The notes: generated by a model from the sequence alone, not told the origin. DNA of 64,000 bases from Areca catechu (GCA_021397845.1 CM038047.1:128880112-128944111), one strand, 5' to 3'. Shown: positions 33,505-45,751, numbered from the stretch's first letter. Program-made: numbers and translations.

Positions 33505-34170
33505 ATTCCTGATGGGAGACAAGATGGGTTGGATCATTAGTGAGCCTAGAAGTCACCTAGATTAGGGTACTATTTTTTTTGTATTTTTTTTTCTAGGGGT
33601 GGCGAAAGAATAGTGGGAATGTAGGATAGGGATCTGGATCTCATGGACTTTAGGACTCACCTTAACGAAGAGACCTCTTACCTCTAGGGCACGACACCCC
33701 CCTCGATTCTTGGAGATGCTAGGATGGATCTCAAAGGCCATGAGGGGATAGAGAAGATGGAATGAGAAGGGGGATAACTGGGCATGACCTCACATCATGT
33801 CCTGGGGTTGGTCCTCACACCCTCTCCTCATGGAGTGAAATAAAAAAAACAACTCTTTTCTAAAACTCATTTTCATTCCCAAAACATGACTAAGCTCTTT
33901 TTTTACAAAGAATTGAGGGTGGTATTTATAGACCTGTCCAACCCTTTTTTGAATTTGAATACAAGATAAAAAGATAGGAATGACTCAAATTCAAATACAA
34001 TATAGGATAAGATAAGCCTATCCATATCTAAATCCTAACCAACCAAATCCTAATTTAATTTTCAAACAAAAAGAAAAATCCAAATTAATTTATTCTGGAT
34101 ATTCTTCGAGATTCATGCAGCTCCAAGATTCGTTCTTGCTCCGGGATCCGTACTAGCGATGTCCCGATCA

Positions 34171-34708
34171 TTCCCCTGAGATGGGGAAAACTCGACTCCG
34201 TCGAGTCAAGCTAGCTCCAGGATGCACATGACCTATTGATTTCTTTTCATTTGCTCTGAGATATGTGCACTTTAAAAAGTGTGCAGCTTTGTAGATGTGT
34301 GCTTCAAAATTGGTGCCTCTTTGAACTCCGTGCAACTCTAAAACTCGTGTAACTTTGAAAGTCGTGTGCTTTGAAATTGGTGCAACTTTGAAGTTCGTAA
34401 ACTCTGAAACCCATGCGGTTGTGAAATCAGCAACAGGATGGGCAAGTGCTTTGACGACCGTGCGGTTCTTCTTCTCCCTCCTCCACGGGAAAAAAAAATC
34501 CAGGGAATAGGGGACATGGTGGCACTGCCCGAATGGGGTTCCGATGTTGTCGTGCAAGGCGGGCGATGGTAGTCGGGAGGAGTTCCGGTGGCTTCTCAAG
34601 GAAGGCGAAGTCGGACTTGCGGTAGATGGGCACCGGGTGCGGGCGGTCACGAGGGTCGTCAGATCGAGGTTGGGGGTGGTGGCAGTCGATGGCGACGGCA
34701 GATGTGTG
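34171..34708 (-). other. Internal region of D with 16-17 bp minisatellite
   Basis: About nine degenerate copies of a unit like GTGCAACTTTGAAATTC occupy 34265-34430. A 189-aa minus ORF (34737-34168) spans them, but its residues follow the repeats and it has no known domain, so I do not call it a gene. The GC-rich part (34500-34690) matches the equivalent part of E (10140-10240). Confidence 0.65.
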
Positions 34709-35475
34709 GGCTTTGAAATCCATCCTAGCGCCTCCAAGTATCGATGAGGGTGTCATGCCCTAGAGGTGAGGGGTCACTTCTTTAGGGTGAGTCCCAAAGT
34801 CCATGAGATCTAGATCCCTATCCTACATCCCCACTATTCCTTCGCCACCCCTAGAGAAAAAGATACAAAAAAAAATAGTACCATAATCTAGGTGACTTCT
34901 AGGCTCACCAACGATCCAACCCATCTTGTCCCCCATTATTTTTGGTATCAGAGCCTAGAAAAATTAGGATACCTTCGTATCATTTCAAATTTCCTCCTAC
35001 TAGCCATCCCCCACTTCCCGGATTCAACCCAAAAAAACGAAGGAAAAAAAAAGAAAAAAAAAGAAAAAAATATCTCCCAACAAATTTTCTTTAACCCCTC
35101 GGGCATTGGTGTGAGGCCCTAGTTTATCTCCTTTCCAACCCATTTTCTTTAGCCCCTCGTGACCTTTGAGATTCAACCTAGCACCTCAAAGTATCGAGGA
35201 GGGTGTAATGCCCTAAAGGTGAGAGGTCTCTTCATTAGGGTGAGTCCCAAAGTCCATGAGTTCTAAACCCTGTCTTCCAGCCCCACTATTCCTTCACCAC
35301 CCTTTACCTAAAAAAATTCCAAAAAAATATGATATCCCAATTTTGGTGACTTCTAGGCTCACCAACGATCCTACCCATCTGTCCCTCATCAATTTTGGTA
35401 TCAGAGCCAGCAGCGGACTAGGATTTGCTTCGTCCTCAAACTCGACGGAGTCGAGTTCTTCTCGCTGCAGGAAAA
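34709..35475 (+). repeat. Two inverted R-U5-like LTR ends with PBS inside D
   Basis: Each block reads, in plus sense, the last ~230 bp of the D LTR, then TGGTATCAGAGCC. The first ends CCCATTA (34938), the second CTCATCA (35391). Between them is 200 bp with A-rich runs (35041-35072) and CCCCTCG-type repeats. After the second PBS another CTCGACGGAGTCGAG palindrome (35440-35456) touches the right outer LTR. Confidence 0.8.
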
Positions 35476-36143
35476 TGATGGGGGACAAGATGGGTTGGAT
35501 CATTGGTGAGCCTAGAAGTCACCTAGATTAAGGTACTATTTTTCTTTTTGTATTTTTTTCTCTAGGGATGGCGAAGGAATAGTGGGGATGTAGGAAAGGG
35601 ATCTGGATCTCATGGACTTTGAGACTCACCCTAACGAAGAGACCTCTTACCTCTAGGGCATGACACCCTCCTCGATACTTGGAGGCGCTAGGATGGGTCT
35701 CAAAGGCCACGTGGGGATAGAGGAGATGGAATGGGAAAGGGGATAACTGGGCATTACCTCACATCATGTCCTGGGGTTGGGCCTCACACCCTCTCCTCAC
35801 GGAGTGAAATAAAAAAACCACTCTTTTCTAAAACCCATTTTCATTCCCAAAACTTGACTAAGCTCTTTTTTTACAAATGACTGAGGGTGGTATTTATCGA
35901 CCTATCCAACCCTCATTTGAATTTGAATACAAGATAAAATGATAGGAATGATTCAAATTCAAATACAAGATAGGATAAGATAAGCCTATCCATATCTAAA
36001 TCCTAACCAACCAAATCCTAATTTAATTTTCAAATAAAAAGTTAAACCCAAATTAATTTATTCTGGATATCCTCCGAGATTCGTGCAGCTCCAAGATTCG
36101 TGCTTGCTCTGGGATCCGTGCTAGCGATGTCCCCATCAATTCC

Positions 36144-36950
36144 TCCTTTCGAACACACCATTCAACTGGGGTGTTCCTGGAAGAGTCCATTGAGAGAGAA
36201 TCCCATTCTCCTCAAGATATGTCATTAACTCACCGGATAGGTATTTATCGCCTTGATCAGATCAAAGGGTTTTAATACTCTTTCCAGTTTGTTTCTCCAC
36301 TTCATTACGATATCATTTGAACATTTCAAATGATTCTGATTTATATCTCATCAAAAAGATATAACCATACCTGGAATGGTCGTCTGTAAATGTAATGAAA
36401 TATCTATATCCACCTCTGGTACTAACTATCATGGGTCCTCATACATCAATATATATAAGACTCAGAAGTTCTGTAGCTCGTTTACCTTTTCCAGTAAAAG
36501 GTGACTTGGTCATTTTACCAAGCAAACAGGATTCACAAGTGGGTAGTGAGTCAGAATCACTGACCTCGAGGAGGCCTTCTCCTCACAACTTGTTTATCCT
36601 ATTATGGTTAACATGACCTAGCCTACAGTGCCATAGATACAAATCACTGACATTTTCTATCCTTTGGCATTTGCTAGACGTGTACATTACATTAACAGGC
36701 CATGACAAAACATAAATACCATTATTTAACTTAGCTTTTATTATCACAGAGTTATTCACAATAACTTGGCAAAAATCTCTATTTATTGAAAGTTCATAAC
36801 CACAATTGGCCAATAGGCCTACAAAGATAATGCTAATAATAAAACTCAAACAATAATGACAGTCGACCAATTTGACAGCACTAGACTCATAAACAAGACT
36901 CAAAACTCTGACCGCCAGCACTAAAACACGATTACCATTTTCAACGCTCA
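36144..36950 (-). pseudogene. Pre-integrase and integrase core of G
   Basis: The frame 36921-36583 carries LYLWHCRLGHVNHNRINKL, the histidine half of the zinc motif. Cysteine and core parts follow in other frames down to 36144, where the NGV-ERRN region keeps the catalytic glutamate codon. H has lost this residue. The short stretch 36951-37107 is the gag/pol junction without a clear frame. Confidence 0.78.
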
Positions 36951-37107
36951 GGAACTACTGCCCATCCTCGAATCTCTTGCTAACCTGTAGTCCCTGCAAC
37001 AAATTGCAAACATGAATAGGACTTCCAGTATCCAATACCCAGTTAGCAGTGTCATAAATAGAGAAATTACAAGGTTTTATCATATAAATACCTTGTCCAG
37101 TACCCTG

Positions 37108-37985
37108 CTACTTTTCCTTTCTTGGCCTTTTCGGGTCTAAGGACACCTGATAAAGAGGACAATTCCTCTTCCATTGTCCTTGCTTCTTACAATAGAAGCA
37201 CTCTGCACTAGCTTGATCAACTTTCACTTTCTTGGCCTGACTTGGGTCAGGAGCACTCTGCACATTCTTTCCCTTACATTTCTTCTTCTCTTTCTTAAAG
37301 GGATGACGACCTCTAAGACCTCCCACTAAATTCACCACCCCCTTATTCAGTTGGTGGTCCTTCTCGTAAGTCTGCAGCAACCCCTTCAAACTATGATAAT
37401 CGATTGCAGGCTTATTATTCTATAATGATCGAGAAAGTCAAGATAGGAGGAGGGTAGAGAATTCAAGATCGCATCCTTGCTAAGTTGCTCGTGTAAGGGA
37501 CATCCAAGCTTGCACAATCATTTGATCATCTCGATCATATACAATACATGATCAGTAATCGAACTGCCATTTTGCATTTTGGCATTATAGATCGCACAAG
37601 ATACTTTGTCCCGCTCCATATCATCTGGTGTGCCGAAAGATTCCTTTAACTTTTGAAGGATCTCGTTTAGTTGGGCCTCATCGAATTTGTGACTGAACTC
37701 GTCATTCATTGTAGCCAACATTATGCATCGAACAGTAGTCTAATCAGAAACCCACTTCAAATAAGTGTCCCTGACCAAACTCTGAGCATTGGCAGGAAGG
37801 ATTTCGAGTGCTGGATCCATTATCACATAAAGGATCCGCACGTGCTCCAGGACTATCCTTAACTTTCGATACCAGCTATCAAAATTGAGACCCTTTAACT
37901 TCTCTCTATCGAGAAGTGACCAGAGCAAAAGTTTGAAGACATTTGAAAAGAAAATTAAGACCAAATAAGTATATGAATTAATCAA
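37108..37985 (-). pseudogene. gag of G
   Basis: Three minus frames, 37985-37740, 37721-37518 and 37389-37108, give the copia gag (LKGLNFDSWYRKLRIVLEHV, MNDEFSHKFDEAQLNEILQK, LQTYEKDHQLNKGVVNLVGG) and a complete CCHC zinc knuckle CFYCKKQGQWKRNC. Breaks at about 37730 and 37400-37510. Same order and size as gag of H. Confidence 0.85.
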
Positions 37986-39551
37986 TTAAACCAAAAGAAT
38001 TAGACTTTAGTCTTAAGGACCCTCCCATTAATTTTTCAGATTGGGAGCCTCAAACTCCAATCCATAAAATCAACATTTCATAGTGGGTACTGAAGTCCAA
38101 TAGACCACGTATAAGCCCGACTTTGGCCGGCTCATCCATACGTGCCTAAAGGTAGGTTCTTTAACCAATTGCTTTCCTAAGCAACTTCTAGTAAAAAAAT
38201 TTTCCCCACAGAACCCCCAATCAGCCTTGGGGCCTCCTATTGCAAATCTTTGGTTAGGTCCAACCATTAATATGACAAATTCAATGCTTCCAGCTAATGA
38301 ATGACCAAGCCCGACTTTGGCTGACCCACCTGATCACCATTAAGAAGGTTGCACTGAACCATCATCTATGGAAGAGTAATCCAAATAACTGGATACACAC
38401 CCGTTGTTCGGAACTGTCGATGTACACCAAGCTAAAGGACTCATTACTAACCTACTTAATAGAAGGCTAAGACACCATCAACTCATTGACTTAATCTTTT
38501 TCAGGACCTAATAATTTTGGAGAATTTTAATTAAATTATGATAGAAGAATAGAGAGAAGAACATGGATCAACCTCCCACTGAACAAATCAATTCTCAGGA
38601 GGGTTGAATTAAATTCAACAAGTTGGTCCATGGGTACCTAATGATCAGACAGGTTGATCAACTTGGGTGACATGGGTTAGCTCGAATCGATAAGCTCTTT
38701 TAATCAGTTCTGGTTGACCAGATTGGCCAGGTAGGTGAGATCATGGGTGAGTATCCGCCATTAACCATTTTTTTTATATACCAACCAAGTTGGCCAGCAA
38801 AGAGGTAGCCTCATGCAGCCATGATCAAAAATGCCAAACCTGCCTAGACACCAATCGATTTACGAGACTTGATTAGACCAGCCTAAGAAGTCGGGCTTAC
38901 CATAGAGCCACTAATTAGATCCATTTTAGAAGAATGGACTATCCCATCTAACTATTAGATAGATACTAAAGAGAAGGTCCTTAATCAGCATTTGATTAGT
39001 TATCTTAAGTCCAATTCAACTAACCTTAGGTCTAATCCAATAAATGGACCCAATCAGACAGCTAACCCAATTAACCCGGATGGCTTGTTAAAATGACATT
39101 AGGTTTCATAAACCCTAATCTGGCTTGTCATTTGATTAATCTTTCAATTCATAATTGTTAGATTATAAGCCAACTTTTAATTAAAAATTTTTTAATTAAA
39201 TTCAAGTAAAACCCTTTTACATCTTTCATGCATCATATATAGTAATATCATATCAATTTATAATATTGCAAGCCTTAACAATTATAGACATGCCAATGTA
39301 TAATCATGTATCAGGATTAAAACATTTTTAATATCATAAGTTTCCTTTAAGGATCCTTCTGAAAAGGCCAACACAGATGAACCGCTTGGTGCCATAGAAA
39401 CTTAGGGGTTTTAAACCCTGATTAATCTCTATGGACACATGGCCATGGCGAAGGTTTCAACTAGGTTCTTAAAAGTAATCCCTAATCTAGATACAGATCC
39501 AAATACATGCAATCACATTATGCTACATAGGAACCTGTGGCTCTGATACCA
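37986..39551 (-). other. Leader and PBS of G
   Basis: This unusually long 1.55-kb AT-rich leader ends with PBS TGGTATCAGAGC (39551-39540). It matches 45752-47360 of H almost base for base. The small ORF 38267-38070 also occurs in H (46076-45879), with similar protein sequence. Otherwise nothing recognisable. Confidence 0.7.
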
Positions 39552-39552
39552 T

Positions 39553-41825
39553 TGAAGGAAAACCAGTTCATCGGATGCCTATCCTAGGCACGCAACACTT
39601 GGAAGTAGATATTGCATAATTAAAATTTTAAACATGCATACAGAAAAACCAACTTATGTACAGATCTAGCATAAACATGATGCATGTAACTAATACACAG
39701 GCATGTATAGGCAAGTGCAATAATTATAAACAATATGATAATTTCTAGATCTAAACATGCATGATAACAACCAGTAAATAACATACCTTATAGAGCTTCC
39801 TTTAATAGCAAATCAAGACAGCCGGTTGAACTCCTTCAACAGTAAATCAAATCTGGAAGAGATCGATCCAATCTCTCAAGGTATCCAAATGTCCACCCTC
39901 TAGAGTATCCATGCGCGGGCTCTTGTTGATCCAACTCCTAGATGGATGCTAGTCCTCCAGAAATCAATGAATAGGTCACAAAAAATATGGAGCAGGGAAA
40001 GCCAAAACAATCTTCATGGATGGTGTTCTACAAGATAGCCCAAACTCCACCAAGAGCACACAAAGGAAAACAAAAATAGGGGAGGATTTTACAGGATGAT
40101 CCACGATTTTTTGAATTCAAAAATTCATCCCAACAAAAACTCTTTGACAAACCGTTAAAAATCACTCTCTGCCTTTCTCTTTTCATAACCCCTATTTTCT
40201 TCCCATGTTACTTCCCCTCTCTCAAATCACATGCTCTGTTTTCTTTTCATCTCCCGTAAATCACACGACCTACAACCAGGTTATAAGAGGCAGAGAAGAA
40301 ACTGTGAAGGCCAGGGAAAACATCATGAAGCCCAGGTAGAAATCAAGATAGAGAGTCCAGATAAAACAAAACTCAATTTGAAATGGCTTTGATTGGTTTA
40401 ATATGCTGGGAACTCGCTGGCTAGATGAGAACAAAAACCACCAGAAAATAGAGTTTGAGAGATTGCAAAATGTGTGGGATAGACCACAGTGAAAACACAT
40501 TCCAGTTCATGGTGCAAGGATTAAAAATAGATATCCCCAGCAACAACCGAACTCCATGCATTCAAATCCCATTTCAAGCAAAAAAAATTGGGCAAAAATC
40601 ATAAGAATAGAAACAGGGCAAGTCATCAAGCCAGTTTTTAAAGTCCTGGGAGAAAACAAGGGTGTAAACAAGCCTTGATTTAAACCAGTTCATCAAACCC
40701 AAAACGGTTCATAAAAACCCCGGTCCGACCAAACCCGTTCAGTAAGAAAACTGGATCCAGTCCTGGTCTACCAGGAACAATTCCTGATTGACCCAAATCA
40801 ATCCTGGTCAATCCAAATCAGACCCGGTGGACCAGAAAAAATTCAATGTGTGCTCAATTAGACCGTTTGACCTTAATACCGAAATGATTCCCAACGTTGA
40901 TTGGCTCCCGGATCAGGAAGAAATCCTCTATGACATGTGACCTCATAGGTTCAAACCTAAATGGTAGCACTGGAATACTTCTAGTACCAGCATAAGATAC
41001 CATCTAGCAATGGGTCCCAGCGTCCGGATAGGACAAAGATGCGAGAGCAATTTATCGAAACTCTGGCATATAGTTACCATATAATTAATCCTTTTGACCT
41101 CCAATGCTCAAGATGACCTAGGGTTAGACTGCCAACCCTTACTGAGTTAATCCACAACATGTCTTAACCTCGCAAGTCTAGTGACTCCTCACTAGGACTA
41201 CCCCAATCGAGGATTTACTATATTGAGACACTATGAGACATTCAATTCAAATAATTTGGACAGGTCAATTCCATCTTGGTCCACCACCGCTCTACAAGTA
41301 CTTGCCTGTACCTAGAAACCTTCCATCATCGAATTAAAAATCTGGGTAGTCCGGTACCAAAGCACACGAAGTTGCTTGCAAGCTACCATGGTGACCTCAG
41401 GTTAGAGGGACACATATACCCATATCCAATTGCAAGCAACCCTTTGGCAGAAAGGAGCTTCATAGAGTCACGTTCAATGAGATGTCACACATCCTACTTG
41501 CAGATCACATCAGTGTTACCACACTCCTTTGTTCAAGAGGACAACCAAACGATGTGAACCACAATTGCCTACACTTGATACATTGTCATCCTATACAATG
41601 TATTTTTTGGTTGTGAACCTTTTTAAAGGACCACTTGATATATCCTCTCTATATCGAAGTCAATGCAGTCCTAAGGACTTCATCACATAAATAGAGTTCA
41701 TTAAAGGAAAATGAATAATGTGATGAGCTACCAAAATAAAGTTTTATTAATTCATATACAAATTCCAATACTGAGCACAACTGCCTATAGTCTAGGCGAT
41801 TGGATTTGGGACATAATTCCCAACA
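39553..41825 (-). repeat. LTR shared by G (as 5' LTR) and H (as 3' LTR), 2,273 bp
   Basis: Minus-strand start TGTTGGGAATT (41825), end TTTTCCTTCA (39553). Below it is the PBS of G, above it the PPT of H (AAGTGGGAGT, 41826-41835). One LTR thus serves two internal regions. The minus ORF 40270-40500 recurs in the other LTR but shows no domain. Confidence 0.9.
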
Positions 41826-41934
41826 ACTCCCACTTGTACTAAAGGCAATCATAACAGTATCTAATACCCATTTCCCTTTTACAATAATCGAATTCTTTGA
41901 TTCCGAGGGCTTTAATGAAGGGGTCGGCCAGATT

Positions 41935-42846
41935 CTATTTTTGATCGATCTTCATAAGATTGATGTCACCTCGATCTACGATCTCTCGCACGACGTTATA
42001 GCACTGCAGAATGTGTTTAGTGCGGTGATGAGACTTTGGCTCCTTAGCTTGAGCAATGGCTCCTGTGCTATCATAATACACTGAAACAAGACCATCTAGG
42101 AAAGGTGCCACCCCGAGCTCTCCAAGGAACTTCCTCAATCACACGGCTTCCTTTACTGCATCTGATGCTGCAATGTACTCTACTTTGCATACCGAGTTTG
42201 CAACTATTACCTGCTTGGAACTCTTCCAGTAGATCACTCCTCCATTCAAGGTAAACACAAACCCTGACACACTCTTGCTATTATCTCTGTCTGATTGGAA
42301 ACTGGAGTCAGTATACCATACAAGTTTCAAGTCAGGTTCGTCATAAATTAGCCATTGGTCCTTAATATTTCTCAAATACTTTAGGATGGTCTTAACCACC
42401 TTCCAATGTGCCTCACCTAGGTCAAACTGGTATCTGCTCACCACTCCTAGTGAGTATGCCACGTCTGGTCTAGTACATGTCATAGCATACATGATAGAGC
42501 CCACTGTAGAAGCATATAGAACTCTACTTATGCACTTTTTTTCTTTAGGAGTTGTCGCACAATCCTTATTGGAAAGAGTAATTCCAGAACCTATCAAAAA
42601 ATAGCCTTTCATGGAATTCTCCATGCTGAACCATTTCAGCATATTATCAATGAACATAGACTGGGACAATCCCAGAAGCCTCTTAGATCTATCTCTATAG
42701 ATCTTCATACCCAGTATGTAAGAAGCTTCACCCAAATCCTTCATGGAGAACTGAGATGACAACCAGACCTTTATTCTTTGCAATGATGTGATATCATTCC
42801 CGATTAAGAGAATGTCATCAACAAACAGTACTAGGGATACAATCAT
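41935..42846 (-). pseudogene. RT C-terminal part and RNase H of H
   Basis: The 235-aa frame from 42846 begins at LVLFVDDILLIGND (catalytic VDD box) and continues EASYILGMKIYRDRSKRLLG, CTRPDVAYSLGVVSRYQ, the RNase H Asp in WYTDSSFQ and the Glu region (KVEYIAASDAVKEAV). After one stop, 42138-41935 reads YYDSTGAIAQAKEPKSHHRT, the last RNase H motif. One stop codon separates the two. Confidence 0.88.
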
Positions 42847-43381
42847 AGAACCATTAACCCACTTATAGATACAGGGTTCCTCTCCGTTCCTAATGAAACC
42901 ATATTATTTGATACACCTATCAAATTACATGTTCCAAATTCGAGATTCTTGCTTGAGTCCATAAATGGACCTCTATAATTTGCACACTTTTGACTCGTCT
43001 GTGAATGTGAACCCTTCAGGCTGTATTATATACATCTCCTCATCCAGCTCCCCATTCAGGAAAGTGGTTCGAACATCTATCTGCCAGATCTCATAGTCAA
43101 AATATGCTGCCAAAGCAAGCAAGATCCGAATAGACTTGAGCATTGCCATAGGGGAGAATGTCTCGTCATAATCGATACCATATCTGACGATACCCCTTGG
43201 CTACTAGACGGGCTTTATAGGTCCCTACCTTCCCATCTGCGTCCCTTTTTCTCTTGAAAATCCATTTGCACCCAATGGATTTTATCCCTTCAAGTGGATC
43301 AAACAATGTCCATACATTGTTGATCTCCATGGACTCCATCTCGGATCGCATGGCTCCAAGCCATGTCTTAGAGTCAGATCT
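42847..43381 (-). pseudogene. RT N-terminal part of H
   Basis: Frame 43351-43166 reads MESMEINNVWTLFDPLEGIK, CKWIFKRKRDADGKVGTYKA and RLVAKGYRQ, the conserved start of copia RT. Frames shift toward 42860, where LNGELDEEMYII-type residues occur. Together with 42846-41935 it forms a full-length RT, but with breaks. Confidence 0.82.
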
Positions 43382-44272
43382 CTAAAGTGCATCCATATAG
43401 GTGATCGGATCCTCATCATTCTCGTTGAGCTCAATGGGATCACCATCCCGAACTAAGAAACCATAGTATCTATTCGGCTGACGCTGTACTCTACCAGATA
43501 TCCTATTAATGGGTTCCGGGTGTGATCCAATCATAGTCGGTTCTATGATGTCCTTAAAGTATGCAGGTTCTTCAACTGGTTGAACTTCAACAAGTTCAAT
43601 CGTAGAGGCTACAGTTCCTTCTCCAAGGAACTCCTTTTTCAAAAAGATAGCCCTAAGAGCAACGAATACTTTCTGTTCGTCCTCCAAGTAAAAGAAATAC
43701 CCTTTTATTTCCTTAAGGTACCCAATAAACAGGCACCGATCAAACCTAGGACCAAGTTTATTTGAGTCTAAAAGCTTTTCATAAGCCGGACAACCACACA
43801 CCCGAAGGTGTGAAATTGAGGGCTTATGTCCAGTCCATAACTCATATGGAGTGGAGACAACAAACTTACTCAGAACATCATTCAGCAAGTAACAAGCTAT
43901 CTCAAGTGCATATCCAAAGAAGGACAGCGGCAGAGTTGCAAAGCCCATCATGGATCGAACCATGTCTAATAGGGTTCGATTTCTTCTTTTGAACACACCA
44001 TTCAACTGGGGTGTTCTTGGAGAAGTCCACTGAAAGAGAATCTCATTCTCCTCAAGATATGCCATGAACCCACCGAATAGGTATTCTCCGTCTCGATCAG
44101 ATCGAAGGGTTTTAATATTATTTCTAGTTTGTTTTTCCAGTTCATTACGATATCTTTTGAACATTTCAAATAATTCATATTTATGTCTCATCAAGAAGGC
44201 ATAACCATACCTAGAAAGGTCGTTTGTAAATGTAATGAAATATCTGTATCCACCTCTGGCACTAACTGTCAT
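43382..44272 (-). pseudogene. Integrase of H, catalytic glutamate replaced by lysine
   Basis: This 296-aa open frame covers the DDE core and C-terminal region. First Asp in TFTNDLSRYGYAF, second in TLRSDRDGEYLFG. The third position, normally Glu in NGV-ERRNRT, is Lys (LNGVFKRRNRT). Downstream are LDMVRSMM, TPYELWTGHKPSISHLRVCG and the linker to RT. The frame is otherwise unbroken and a stop precedes the RT frame. The same residue in G is still Glu. As read, it should be inactive for strand transfer. Confidence 0.85.
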
Positions 44273-44301
44273 GGGTCCTTATATATCAGTATGTAAGAGA
44301 C

Positions 44302-44530
44302 TCAGAAGTTCTGTAGCTCGTTCCCTTTTCCAGTAAAATGTGACTTGGTCATTTTACCAAGCAAATAGGATTCACAAGTGAGCAATGAGTCATAATCACT
44401 GACCTCGAGGTGGCCTTCTCCTCGCAACTTGTTTATCCTATTCTGGTTAACATGACCTAGCCTATAGTGCCATAGATACAAGTCACTAGCATTTTCCATC
44501 CTTGGGTATTTGCTAGACGTGTACATTATA
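44302..44530 (-). pseudogene. Pre-integrase zinc region of H
   Basis: Frame 44526-44302 reads DLYLWHYRLGHVNQNRINKL and CESYLLGKMTKSHF, the HHCC zinc finger that precedes copia integrase (one expected Cys not obvious). The upstream 44531-45064 is the gag/protease junction: no protease frame is intact, and a zinc knuckle CFSCKKQGHWKRNY (last Cys is Tyr) lies near 45005-44960. Confidence 0.72.
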
Positions 44531-45064
44531 TTAACAGGTCATGACAAAACACAAATGCCATTATTTAACTTAGCCTTCATTATCATAGAGTTATTCACAA
44601 TAACTTGTCATCAAAAATCTCCTTTTATTGAAAGTTCATAACCACAATAAGCCAATAGGCCTACAAAGATAATGCTCATAATAAAACTAGGAGAATAATG
44701 ACAATCAACTAATTCGATAGTACTAGACTCAAAAACAAGACTCAGAACTCTGACCACCAGCACTAGAACACGATTTCCATTTCAGACGCTCAGAAACTAC
44801 TACCCATCCTCGAATCTCTTGCTAACTTATAGTCCCTACAACAAATTGCAAACATGAATAGGACTACCAGTATCCAATACCTTTTATCATATAAATACAT
44901 TGTCCAGCACCCTACTGCTTTCCCTTCCTTGGCCTGTTCGGGTCTAAGGATGCTTGATAAAAAGAATAGTTCCTCTTCCAGTGTCCCTGCTTCTTACAAG
45001 AGAAGCACTCTGCACTAGCTTAATCAACTTTCACTTTCTTGGCCTAACTTGAGCTAGGAGCACT

Positions 45065-45751
45065 CTACACCTTCTTTCCCTTAACTTTCTTCTTCTCTTT
45101 CTTAAAGGGACTACGACCTCTAAGACCTCCCACTAAATTCACCACCCCCTTATTCAGTTGGTGGTCCTTCTCGTAAGTCTGCAGCAACTCCATCAAACTA
45201 TGGTAATTGACTGCAGGCTTATTCATTCTATAATGATCAAGAAAGTCAATATAGGAGGAGGGTAGAGAATTCAGGATTGCATCCTTGCCGAGTTGCTCAT
45301 GCAAGGGACATCCAAGCTTGCCCAATCGCTTAATCATCTTGAACATGTACAATACATGATCAGTAATCAAATTGCCATTTCATATTTTGGCATTATAGAT
45401 GGCACAAGATACTTTGTACTACTCCACATCATCTGGCATGCCAAAAGATTCCTTTAACTTTTGAAGGATCTCGTCTGGCTGGGCCTCCTTGAATTTGTTA
45501 CTGAACTCGTCATTCATCGCCGCCAACATTATGCATCGGACAGTAGTCCGATCAGAAACCCAGTTCAAATAAGTGTCCTTGACCAAACTCCAAGCATTGG
45601 CTGGAAGGATTTCGGTTGCTGGATCCGTTATCACATAAAGGATCCGCTCGTGCTCCAAGAATATCCTTAATTTTTGATACCAGCTATCAAAATTGGGACC
45701 CTTTAACTTCTCGCTATCAAGAAGTGACCGAAGCGAAAAGTTTAAAGACAT
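45065..45751 (-). pseudogene. gag of H
   Basis: Frames 45751-45419 (LKGPNFDSWYQKLRIFLEHE to ESFGMPDDVE) and 45370-45065 (MITDHVLYMFKMIKRLGKLG, then LMELLQTYEKDHQLNKG) form copia gag with one stop and frame break between. Homologous to gag of G. Confidence 0.85.

Larger units (their letters stand above)
33510..36138 (-). mobile_element. Element D: composite non-autonomous LTR element with inverted LTR pieces
   Basis: It is flanked by ATTCC duplications (33505-33509 and 36139-36143) in integrase of G. Outer LTRs are 33510-34170 (661 bp) and 35476-36138 (663 bp), both minus. Next to the first is the PPT-side block with palindrome CTCGACGGAGTCGAG (34171-34206). The interior also contains two plus-oriented partial LTR ends, each followed by a PBS: 34709-34938 with PBS 34943-34954, and 35161-35391 with PBS 35396-35407. 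No correctly placed minus-strand PBS is found. It shares LTR ends, palindrome and minisatellite with E, so the two are one non-autonomous family. Confidence 0.85.
32526..41825 (-). mobile_element. Element G: Tork/Angela-like copia, 3'-truncated, split by D
   Basis: LTR 39553-41825 (shared with H), PBS 39540-39551, leader 37986-39539, gag 37985-37108, pre-integrase and integrase 36947-36144 and 33504-33415, and RT start 33414-32526. RT catalytic core, RNase H, PPT and 3' LTR are missing: the copy stops inside RT after FLNGELDEEVYMIQPE. It is nearly co-linear with H. Element D interrupts integrase with ATTCC duplications. Confidence 0.82.

Noticed and set aside
34168..34737. 189-aa minus ORF in element D
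   Set aside because: Its sequence is dictated by the 16-17 bp minisatellite and GC-rich DNA; the equivalent in E is only 68 aa in a different context.
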